NCBI GenBank assembly: GCA_002333425.1
Contig: DDBL01000201.1
Coordinates: 38,454-43,978 of the forward strand
Length of the DNA stretch: 5,525 nucleotides
Source: Leptospiraceae bacterium UBA2033
Lineage (GTDB): Bacteria; Spirochaetota; Leptospiria; Leptospirales; Leptospiraceae
Direction of reading: 5' to 3'
The position numbers and the translations under genes were made by a program. Position 1 is the stretch's first letter. Every line of letters starts with the position of its first letter. The notes under the pieces were generated by a model. It saw only the letters and a list, made by a program, of their open reading frames with translations. It ran no database searches and had not been told where the DNA came from. This document shows positions 1-5,525 of this stretch, in pieces.

Positions 1-182
1 AAGATTTTCAAATTTCCAAATTCTTTTTTCCATTGAAATTCAAATATCTCATGTGCCTCAAAGTATTTTTTTCGATTATAAAATTGGACTCCATGTTCAA
101 ACGCATACTTCCTAGTATCCACTCCCTGATCACTAGACTTTATATAATCTAAAATAGGATTTACTTCTGGATCAAACTTCAA
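1..182 (-). CDS. DUF309 family protein, N-terminal part (runs off left edge)
   Basis: The minus strand below the reductase stop is open to the window edge for 60 codons. The translation contains YFEAHEIFEFQW at residues 40-51, the H-E-x-x-E-x-x-W pattern (H44, E45, E48, W51) that marks the DUF309 family (small, mostly helical bacterial proteins with no proven biochemical role). The preceding stretch FEHGVQFYNRKK (28-39) also fits the family's start of domain. Family members are usually somewhat over 100 residues, so roughly half is missing. The start is taken as TTG at 182-180: an in-frame stop lies only nine codons upstream and TTG is the only NTG codon between. An AGGA lies 11 nt upstream (194-197), a rather long spacing. 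The gene overlaps the end of the reductase gene by 11 nt, so it is probably the fourth gene of the malQ-ispD-reductase operon and translationally coupled. Family identification is fairly sure; function is unknown. Confidence 0.8.
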   Translation of the reverse strand, partial: MKFDPEVNPILDYIKSSDQGVDTRKYAFEHGVQFYNRKKYFEAHEIFEFQWKKEFGNLKI

Positions 183-1665
183 AATTATTAAAATCCTTTT
201 TCGTTAGTTTAGGTATTTCTGATTTTAAGATTGGCAATATGTCCTTCACGTATTCTTCTCTTCTCATTCCAACCAAAACAGAATTAGTAAATGGTAAAAG
301 AGCTATCACAGACGCTTGCGACAAAGTTTTATTCAAAAAAACATTGTCTAATTTTTGGAGCTTACTCAAAAGAGGTTGCATTTTTTCACTAATTCTAGCT
401 TCAACATACTGCTCTAGCTTTTCAATGCCTTCATTTATTAAATCGAGATAAAAAGTATAATAGCTATTAGCCTTATCTAATTTTTCAATACGAGAAAGTA
501 GATCCTTGATTTGCGGTATAACGCTATAATTCAAAGCCTGATGATAATGTTCTTTGCTATTAAATTTATCTCTATATGTTTCAATGACTGATACAAATGT
601 AAAATTTACATTTTCAATTCCAAGAGTTTGAAACATACTCTGTTGAAATTCTTTTAGTTGATTGGTAAAGTTTTCTAGCTTACCTTTGATTAGGTTTAAA
701 TCATTTCCTTGGTAAATGGCTAATCTATCCATTCCTCCTTGTTTTTTCATTGCATTTAAAGGACGATTGATAAGAGTAAATAGATTTTTTTTCTGAGCGA
801 GCATGGCGATAGATTCACCACTATTATTTTTTTCAGTAATGAATCCAGTTTCATATAAATTTGCAGGAAATTGAATCAACTTAAATCCAGAACCAAGACC
901 ATACATGTTTTGAGAAATCTCTAGAACTTTTGAAAGAGATGTAAATGTATACGCTGACTCTTCTTTTGGAAAAGTATTACTGGAAATCCCATAATAGCGG
1001 ATAATACCCTCTTGGCGCTTCAACTCCAAAAATGCAAAAGCTTTTTTGATCCGATCGTAGTATTCTGAAATTGCTTTTTCCCGACTCACATTATGATGCT
1101 CTGAATCCATGAGAAAATATTCAGGGTTGTGAAGTAACACTGCGTCGATAACAGAAAAACCCAATCGTTTTCTGGCTCTAGTCAGTTGGTCTTCTAAAAA
1201 ATCTGGACTAATACAGTGAAAGCAATTCGGATCGTAATAAGTTATATCTGGGAAAGCTTTTCCTTGTTTTTCCATCTCCTCTACAAGCTGCAAATTTTTT
1301 CCCTGGATGTAACCTATTTTAGTTACAAGAAAAATTTCTTCTCTTTTGATTCTTGACTCATCTATTAATTTTCGAATTATATCTCCAATTAAGGATTCAC
1401 TAGATCCATCTCCATAATTGCTAGAAGTATCAATTAAGTTAACTCCATTTAAAATGGCTAATTCTAATGCTTTTTCAAAAATAGCATTACCACGAGCAAC
1501 CCGATAGGATCCAAATCCAATCCTAGAAATTTTGATTCCGTCTAATTCAGTGTAGGCGCTAGCTGCCTCATCATTAAAAAAACGTTTAAAGTATTGAGTT
1601 GTATTTTCCTGTTTGCAATATCCTTCGATAAAACTAGACTGGTATAGGTCTTTGAATGGATCCAA
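172..1665 (-). CDS. Aldo/keto reductase family oxidoreductase with large helical insertion
   Basis: A 497-residue protein with the full aldo/keto reductase catalytic tetrad: D79 and Y84 in NLIDTSSNYGDG, K116 in FLVTKIGY and H179 in AVLLHNPEY. The barrel opens at about residue 45 (ISRIGFGSYRVARG). Other family blocks are GISSN (226-230) and, near the end, IALLPFTNSVLVGMRREEYV (454-473), where the family binds the NAD(P)H phosphate end. Known members reduce aldehydes, ketones or sugar carbonyls with NADPH or oxidise sugars; the substrate here cannot be told. Members are usually 280-350 residues. The excess sits between RPLNA (301-305) and QASVIALLP (450-458), a mostly helical, charged stretch, and in a 44-residue N-terminal leader. 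A CFHC pair lies at 148-151. No signal peptide or membrane segment is seen, so it is probably cytoplasmic. The start is TTG, directly after the ispD stop and in the same frame; no other NTG codon precedes the barrel. A GGAAG lies 8 nt upstream. The end overlaps the DUF309 gene. Confidence 0.92.
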   Translation of the reverse strand: MDPFKDLYQSSFIEGYCKQENTTQYFKRFFNDEAASAYTELDGIKISRIGFGSYRVARGNAIFEKALELAILNGVNLIDTSSNYGDGSSESLIGDIIRKLIDESRIKREEIFLVTKIGYIQGKNLQLVEEMEKQGKAFPDITYYDPNCFHCISPDFLEDQLTRARKRLGFSVIDAVLLHNPEYFLMDSEHHNVSREKAISEYYDRIKKAFAFLELKRQEGIIRYYGISSNTFPKEESAYTFTSLSKVLEISQNMYGLGSGFKLIQFPANLYETGFITEKNNSGESIAMLAQKKNLFTLINRPLNAMKKQGGMDRLAIYQGNDLNLIKGKLENFTNQLKEFQQSMFQTLGIENVNFTFVSVIETYRDKFNSKEHYHQALNYSVIPQIKDLLSRIEKLDKANSYYTFYLDLINEGIEKLEQYVEARISEKMQPLLSKLQKLDNVFLNKTLSQASVIALLPFTNSVLVGMRREEYVKDILPILKSEIPKLTKKDFNNFEV

Positions 1666-1678
1666 TTAATTTTCTTCC
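1663..1678 (-). promoter_or_regulatory. Ribosome binding site and TTG start of the aldo/keto reductase
   Basis: On the minus strand GGAAG (1678-1674) lies 8 nt before TTG at 1665-1663; the last three spacer bases are the ispD stop TAA. It decides the start, because no ATG, GTG or other TTG occurs before the conserved barrel begins near residue 45, and the first internal ATG is at residue 131, past three barrel motifs. Confidence 0.7.
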
Positions 1679-2361
1679 AATTGTTTAAATAAATCATAAT
1701 ATTTATCTGCAACATCCATGTCCCCTTCTCTGGTGATTTTCATGTTGAAAGGATTGGATTTAATTAGATATGTTTTTACGCCAAATTGTAAAGCCCACGA
1801 ACAAAGATCAGTTGGATCTTCTTCTAATTTTTCTTTTAGTAAAATATTCAAAAGAGAAGTATGAAGTCCTTGCGGCGTTTTAATCAGATTAATTTCATCT
1901 CGATTAAGTATACTTTCTACTTTTCCATCTGAACAGGTTACAACTGTTTCCGAAACGTTATCCGCAATAGTAGCAGAGCCATACATTACAGCAGCATTTG
2001 CTACAGCATGTAATTCCGATTTTAAAAAGAAAGGTCTTGCCGAATCATGAAATATAATGATGTCCTTGTCGTCATAATTCAAAGCTTCAAGTCCACGAAG
2101 ACAACTTTCGTGACGTGTATTCCCACCTGGAACAATTCTATCATTTGCAAGTAAGTACTTTGAGATAGAATTTTCTGTATCTACAATATAGTCTAAATTA
2201 GAAACAACTACAATAGATTTAAAAAATCCCCATTCATTAAATGACTTCACTGAATGTTCTAGTAAACTAAGATCACGTAGTTTTGAAAATTGTTTAGGTT
2301 TAGATGACTTCATTCTAGAACCTGAACCACCTGATAAAATAATTCCAAAAATATTATTCAT
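1666..2361 (-). CDS. ispD: IspD-family cytidylyltransferase, probably 2-C-methyl-D-erythritol 4-phosphate cytidylyltransferase
   Basis: A 231-residue protein, the usual length of IspD. The nucleotide-binding signature GGSGSRMKSSKPKQF spans 11-25; R16 and K23 match the two catalytic residues of E. coli IspD (R20, K27). Next come GGNTRHES (79-86), IIFHDSARPFF (102-112, with D106), NRDE (153-156) with R154, TPQG (162-165), and NPFNMKIT (203-210) with K208, matching the C-terminal substrate lysine. IspD transfers CMP from CTP to methylerythritol 4-phosphate in the MEP route to isoprenoids, in the cytoplasm. The first block reads SGG rather than the AAG common in IspD, and resembles the related pentitol-phosphate enzymes (TarI/Bcs1 type), so the substrate is less certain than the family. 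ispF, a frequent partner, is not next door here. The ATG start overlaps the malQ end by 8 nt and has AGGAAG 5 nt upstream inside malQ, which indicates coupling. The TAA stop is immediately followed by the reductase start. Confidence 0.85.
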   Translation of the reverse strand: MNNIFGIILSGGSGSRMKSSKPKQFSKLRDLSLLEHSVKSFNEWGFFKSIVVVSNLDYIVDTENSISKYLLANDRIVPGGNTRHESCLRGLEALNYDDKDIIIFHDSARPFFLKSELHAVANAAVMYGSATIADNVSETVVTCSDGKVESILNRDEINLIKTPQGLHTSLLNILLKEKLEEDPTDLCSWALQFGVKTYLIKSNPFNMKITREGDMDVADKYYDLFKQLEEN

Positions 2362-4141
2362 TGATTCTTCCTGATTCTTCTAACATAAAACGAATTTCTT
2401 CCATATGTCTTACATTCGCAAGTAAATCCTCTACATAAAAAGGAAACCTATAAGACCAATTTTTATCTTCCGGTGTTCCAGGAACATTAATCCGATGTTT
2501 ATCAGGATGATAGAGCAGATTATTCGGATTAGTCTCATCTGGAAAAAAACTAGGATCCAATAAAAAATCGTGCAAGAGGTTAATAGAGAATAGACTGCTA
2601 GTTGAAAAAGCAAACCGCAACATTGCACTAAGAACTTCAGAGGGTTCATTGTGTGTAGATTTTAAATGGATTAATTTTCTAAAACTCCTTTGATCTTCAT
2701 GTGATACTGTGTTCCACCAATCCAGTGCAATGGAAGTATCATGTACAGATAAAGAGGAAACAGCAAGCTCTCTATATTTGTCTGCAGGAATAAAACTTCC
2801 ATCCTCAAAAGAACGTGTCCAACGGATAATATCAAGACCAATAATTTTGTTTTCATGAATGCTATCTCGCACAAAAGAGGGAACTGCTCCTAAGTCCTCT
2901 GCACAGGCTTGCATTTCAGTATGTTCAAAAAAGAAATTTAGTATTTCTTCTCCGTCTTTTCTCCAAAGAGCTTCATCCTCATGTAAGTGTTTATGGGATA
3001 ACGGGAATAAAACTCTCTTGACATCTTCGGATAATGTGTAGTAACCTTCTAATTTATAAAAATCCCAGTAAAAAATAAAAGTATCTTTTTTAAATTCATA
3101 AATAATTTCTCTTTTTACAAAATCATCCGGATTTAGTCCAACTTCCAAAAACTCTTCTCGTGTAACCCCATACTGCGGATAATAAAAACCAAGTTTCGCT
3201 GATTTTGCATCCAGAGGAATCGCCCAAATACGATACATTCCAAGAACATGATCAATTCGATAGAGATGGTAAAAATGCTCTAAGTATTCAAGTCTCTCTT
3301 TCCACCATGCATAATTTTGTGCTTTCATTTGATCCCAGTTGATTATAGGAAAATGCCAATTTTGTCCTTCTTCGCTAAAATTATCCGGCGGTGCTCCTGA
3401 ATTTAAACTCAAATCAAAAAGCTCTCTTCTTGCCCATACATCCGCACTGTTCGATGAGGTTAATATAGGCATATCCCCTTTGAGGTAAACTCCTTCTTGT
3501 TCAAACTTCTTTTTTACATCGCGTAATTGTTGATATGCGATATATTGAATCCAAATTACAAAATAAAATTCATCTTCATTTTCTTTTTGAATTTCTTTTT
3601 GTAACTCAACCGTATACTCGGAGCCGTATTTCCAATCTTTCCAATGGGCACCATTATTTTTATTGTAGAGAACTTTAAATGCAGCATAAGAAGAAACCCA
3701 GAGATGCTGATTCATAAAGTTTTTAATTACTTCTTTTAGAGTTTCGTTAAATATTTTATTGTAATGAATTCGTAAATTTTGGACTTTGAGTTCTCTTACT
3801 CGAGACATATTCACATCTAAAGTGATAATCTTTTCCTTGCGACTTCGAATATTAATTCCTAAAGTATATAAAGAAATATAAAGTGGATCAATGGCAAATG
3901 CAGAAATAGAACTATAAGGACTTCTTCCAAATCCAAGATCATTCAAAGGAAGTATTTGGATTATTGAAACGCCAGTCTGTCTCCCCCACTGTGCCATAAG
4001 TTCAAGCGTATGAAAATCTCCACCCTCGAGAGATTCTTTTGTTAGAAGGGATAACAGTGGAAAAGAAACACCTGCTCTTCTATTTGCGATTATTTTCTTT
4101 CTAATAGGAAATGTTTTTTTTTGTAACTCTGTAGAACTCAT
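2354..4141 (-). CDS. malQ: 4-alpha-glucanotransferase (amylomaltase / disproportionating enzyme, GH77)
   Basis: A 595-residue GH77 enzyme, which cleaves an alpha-1,4-glucan and transfers the piece to another glucan or glucose, in the cytoplasm. Blocks in order: RRAGVSFPLLSL (21-32), IQILPLNDLGFGRSPYSSIS (61-80), GDMPILTSSNSADVWARREL (222-241), PPDNFSEEGQNW (251-262), YRIDHVLGMYRIW (294-306), ACAEDLGAVPSFV (412-424), SLSVHDTS (463-470) and INVPGT (551-556) with NWSYR (561-565). By comparison with Taq amylomaltase the nucleophile is D297, the acid/base E415 and the third carboxylate D468; the arginine two before the nucleophile (R295) is kept. It is longer than the roughly 500-residue short type, and VHDTS replaces the THDN-type motif, closer to DPE2-like members as remembered. 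No signal peptide or starch-binding module is apparent. The ATG has AGGA 7 nt upstream (4149-4152). It is the first gene of the minus-strand cluster and should carry the operon's promoter upstream. Confidence 0.95.
   Translation of the reverse strand: MSSTELQKKTFPIRKKIIANRRAGVSFPLLSLLTKESLEGGDFHTLELMAQWGRQTGVSIIQILPLNDLGFGRSPYSSISAFAIDPLYISLYTLGINIRSRKEKIITLDVNMSRVRELKVQNLRIHYNKIFNETLKEVIKNFMNQHLWVSSYAAFKVLYNKNNGAHWKDWKYGSEYTVELQKEIQKENEDEFYFVIWIQYIAYQQLRDVKKKFEQEGVYLKGDMPILTSSNSADVWARRELFDLSLNSGAPPDNFSEEGQNWHFPIINWDQMKAQNYAWWKERLEYLEHFYHLYRIDHVLGMYRIWAIPLDAKSAKLGFYYPQYGVTREEFLEVGLNPDDFVKREIIYEFKKDTFIFYWDFYKLEGYYTLSEDVKRVLFPLSHKHLHEDEALWRKDGEEILNFFFEHTEMQACAEDLGAVPSFVRDSIHENKIIGLDIIRWTRSFEDGSFIPADKYRELAVSSLSVHDTSIALDWWNTVSHEDQRSFRKLIHLKSTHNEPSEVLSAMLRFAFSTSSLFSINLLHDFLLDPSFFPDETNPNNLLYHPDKHRINVPGTPEDKNWSYRFPFYVEDLLANVRHMEEIRFMLEESGRINE
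2362..2372 (-). promoter_or_regulatory. Ribosome binding site of ispD inside the malQ 3' end
   Basis: On the minus strand AGGAAG (2372-2367) lies 5 nt before the ispD ATG, within the last codons of malQ. Because the ATG overlaps the malQ stop, ribosomes finishing malQ arrive on this site, which supports the chosen ispD start and translational coupling. Confidence 0.75.
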
Positions 4142-4246
4142 GAAAGCATCCTGAAAAAAAGCCAGATTTGGTAAACTTAAAAAAACTGTTTTTTTTATTG
4201 ATTAATTTTAGGGTTATGCCAGTAGTAATTTAGTTGGTTAAAATGT
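4142..4246. promoter_or_regulatory. Divergent intergenic region between malQ operon and cyclase gene
   Basis: These 105 nt separate two diverging genes, so promoters for both must lie here or inside the flanking genes. The stretch is very AT-rich. It includes the malQ Shine-Dalgarno sequence (AGGA on the minus strand at 4149-4152) and an A7-CTG-T8 near-palindrome at 4179-4196. TTGATT (4198-4203) on the plus strand and TAAAAT on the minus strand are sigma70-like hexamers, but neither has a well-spaced partner, so no promoter is called. Function as a promoter region rests on gene arrangement only. Confidence 0.55.
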
Positions 4247-5525
4247 ATGAGTCAAAATAAAAAAAATGAACAAATAAATTCTAGTGTAGATACATCCAAA
4301 AATTCTAATTTTATCAAATCAAGATTTACGATTCGATTCAAATTGCTTTTAATTATTTCAACCATTATACTATTCTCACTCTCTACCATTATTAGTATTG
4401 CTACTTATGTTTTTAAGAATAATGCCAGATCAACAATCGAAGAGAATACTCTTAGTATGACTCTAATACTCACTGACAATCTAAGTTCAAAATTTTTAGC
4501 TCTTTCCAAAAATCTAAAACTAGCAGCAGAAAACTTAGTAGAACACGAAGACTCCAAAAGTAAAAATAAAGATTTTAAAAATATCTTTTTTGAAAATGAC
4601 AGTGATGTTTTATTTCTCGGGGTTTACAGGCAAGAAGGCGAAGATTTAGTTTTAGTTCATAAACTCTATAATAACAAAAAAGAAACAAATGCAGCATCTG
4701 AAGAAAATGATTTTATAAGCACAGCAAATGCACTCTCAACCTATTTCAATAAATCATTTGCAGGAGCAACTATCCTTAGAAATGCAAGTCCCATATTCAA
4801 AGCTCCCATTCTTGGTATGAGTATTCCATTCAAAGAAGTAGATAACAAAAAAACTATTATAGTAACATTCATACGACTCAATAGTATTTTGGAATCATTT
4901 CAAACGGGAGGTATAGCAATTAACTTCCTAGTAGATGAAGAAGGAAACCTACTTGCTCACTCCAATATGGATTATATTACTCAGGGCAAAAATGTAGCTA
5001 ATTCGCCTATCGTAAAAAGTATGCTTTCTAGTAATGTAAATAATAAATACCAACGTTTTTTAGAAGAGGATAATCTGTATTATCTGGGATCGTTTAAAAA
5101 GTTAGGATTTACAAATGGTGGTGTAATCTCTACTGTAAATGAAGATAGAGCTTTTGAAGAAGTTTATAATTTACAGAGAAGAAATATTTATCTCATGATT
5201 ATAGTTCTTATGTTATCCGTTTTATTCGTATACTTTTATGCAAATAGTTTAACTAACCCAATTTTAAAACTAGTAGATGCATCCCATGAAGTTGAATTAG
5301 GAAATTACCATGTGAATTTACCCGTTGGCGCACATGACGAAATTGGCATTTTAACGAATTCATTTAACTCCATGACAAAAGGTCTTGACGAACGCGAAAA
5401 AATGAAAGATGCATTCGGTAAATTCGTAAACAAAGACATAGCCGAGTTAGCGATGAAAGGAGAAATTAAACTTGGAGGTGAACGAAAATACTGCGCAATT
5501 TTCTTTTCCGACATACGCTCATTTA
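4247..5525 (+). CDS. Membrane receptor Cache-HAMP-class III adenylate/guanylate cyclase, partial (runs off right edge)
   Basis: The frame from ATG at 4247 is open to the window end, giving 426 residues. A hydrophilic Ser/Asn/Lys tail with basic residues (1-32) precedes a transmembrane helix (about 33-55). A periplasmic sensor follows (about 57-311); FLVDEEGNLLAHS (227-239) is a Cache-type strand-turn-strand, so a double-Cache ligand domain is likely. The second helix is about 313-332. A HAMP linker follows, with TNPILKLVDA (336-345) and DEIGILTNSFNSM (364-376). The cyclase domain begins at KYCAIFFSDIRSF (414-426), where D422 is the first metal-binding aspartate of class III cyclases. The rest of the catalytic domain, including the residues that choose ATP or GTP, lies outside. 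Expected role: the inner-membrane receptor senses a small extracytoplasmic ligand and makes cAMP or cGMP. The ATG is the first start codon after an in-frame TAA at 4226; no good Shine-Dalgarno sequence precedes it. It is divergent from malQ and so a separate unit. Confidence 0.92.
   Translation, partial: MSQNKKNEQINSSVDTSKNSNFIKSRFTIRFKLLLIISTIILFSLSTIISIATYVFKNNARSTIEENTLSMTLILTDNLSSKFLALSKNLKLAAENLVEHEDSKSKNKDFKNIFFENDSDVLFLGVYRQEGEDLVLVHKLYNNKKETNAASEENDFISTANALSTYFNKSFAGATILRNASPIFKAPILGMSIPFKEVDNKKTIIVTFIRLNSILESFQTGGIAINFLVDEEGNLLAHSNMDYITQGKNVANSPIVKSMLSSNVNNKYQRFLEEDNLYYLGSFKKLGFTNGGVISTVNEDRAFEEVYNLQRRNIYLMIIVLMLSVLFVYFYANSLTNPILKLVDASHEVELGNYHVNLPVGAHDEIGILTNSFNSMTKGLDEREKMKDAFGKFVNKDIAELAMKGEIKLGGERKYCAIFFSDIRSF

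Noticed and set aside
239..451. Open frame on the plus strand opposite the reductase
   Set aside because: It is antisense to a gene with clear family motifs and shows no recognisable motif of its own.
2362..2380. Direct repeat TGATTCTTC twice with a 10-nt period
   Set aside because: It lies inside the malQ C-terminal codons (Glu-Glu-Ser-Gly-Arg-Ile) and the ispD ribosome binding site; two short copies are explained by coding and purine-rich Shine-Dalgarno sequence.
2431..3041. Open frames of 60-72 codons on both strands within malQ (2431-2649, 2671-2874, 2859-3041)
   Set aside because: All are out of frame with or antisense to well-conserved GH77 blocks; no domain or ribosome binding site supports them.
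4179..4196. A7-CTG-T8 as an intrinsic terminator
   Set aside because: The stem would be only A-T pairs with a 3-nt loop, and no gene ends near it: both neighbours start here and diverge.
4168..4228. Sigma70-like promoter hexamers (TTGGTA, TTGATT, TAGTAA) on the plus strand
   Set aside because: No pair has both good matches and a 16-18 nt spacer; in such AT-rich DNA these hexamers arise by chance.
4243..4260. Five-codon reading frame (MYESK) overlapping the cyclase start
   Set aside because: Too short, without a ribosome binding site; ATG followed shortly by stop is expected by chance.
5305..5514. Minus-strand open frame of 69 codons opposite the cyclase
   Set aside because: It is antisense to the HAMP linker and the beginning of the cyclase domain, which are strongly supported on the plus strand.
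1..5525. Defence system, mobile element or phage genes
   Set aside because: No transposase, integrase, nuclease, inverted terminal repeat or spacer-repeat array is visible, and composition is even across the window.

Overview
The window is AT-rich, with short intergenic distances, overlapping genes and TTG start codons. Gene content and protein style suggest a spirochaete, most likely Leptospira or a close relative: a two-TM Cache-HAMP receptor reading into a class III nucleotide cyclase, with the linker spelling that recalls the many leptospiral cyclases, beside a GH77 glucanotransferase and an IspD-type cytidylyltransferase. The assignment is inference from style; no marker gene here fixes the species.

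Layout. Positions 1-4141 hold four genes, all on the minus strand and read right to left: a GH77 4-alpha-glucanotransferase (malQ, 2354-4141), an IspD-family cytidylyltransferase (ispD, 1666-2361), a long aldo/keto reductase (172-1665) and the N-terminal part of a DUF309 protein (1-182, cut by the left edge). Nothing separates them: malQ and ispD overlap by 8 nt, the reductase TTG start directly follows the ispD stop in the same frame, and the reductase and DUF309 gene overlap by 11 nt. They very probably form one transcript with translational coupling. Positions 4142-4246 are a 105-nt divergent intergenic region that should hold the promoters for both directions. From 4247 to the right edge, on the plus strand, runs an uninterrupted reading frame for a membrane receptor with a periplasmic Cache-like sensor, a HAMP linker and the beginning of a class III adenylate/guanylate cyclase domain (cut off after the first metal-binding aspartate).

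How they work together. The minus-strand cluster mixes alpha-glucan remodelling, a CTP-dependent cytidylyltransferase, an NAD(P)H-type reductase and a protein of unknown function; no single pathway explains all four. The cyclase belongs to a separate transcription unit and would convert an extracytoplasmic signal into cAMP or cGMP. No RNA gene, mobile element, CRISPR array or convincing terminator is visible. The most unusual points are the single stop codon that separates the in-frame ispD and reductase genes, the large helical insertion in the reductase, and the ambiguous substrate of the IspD-like enzyme.
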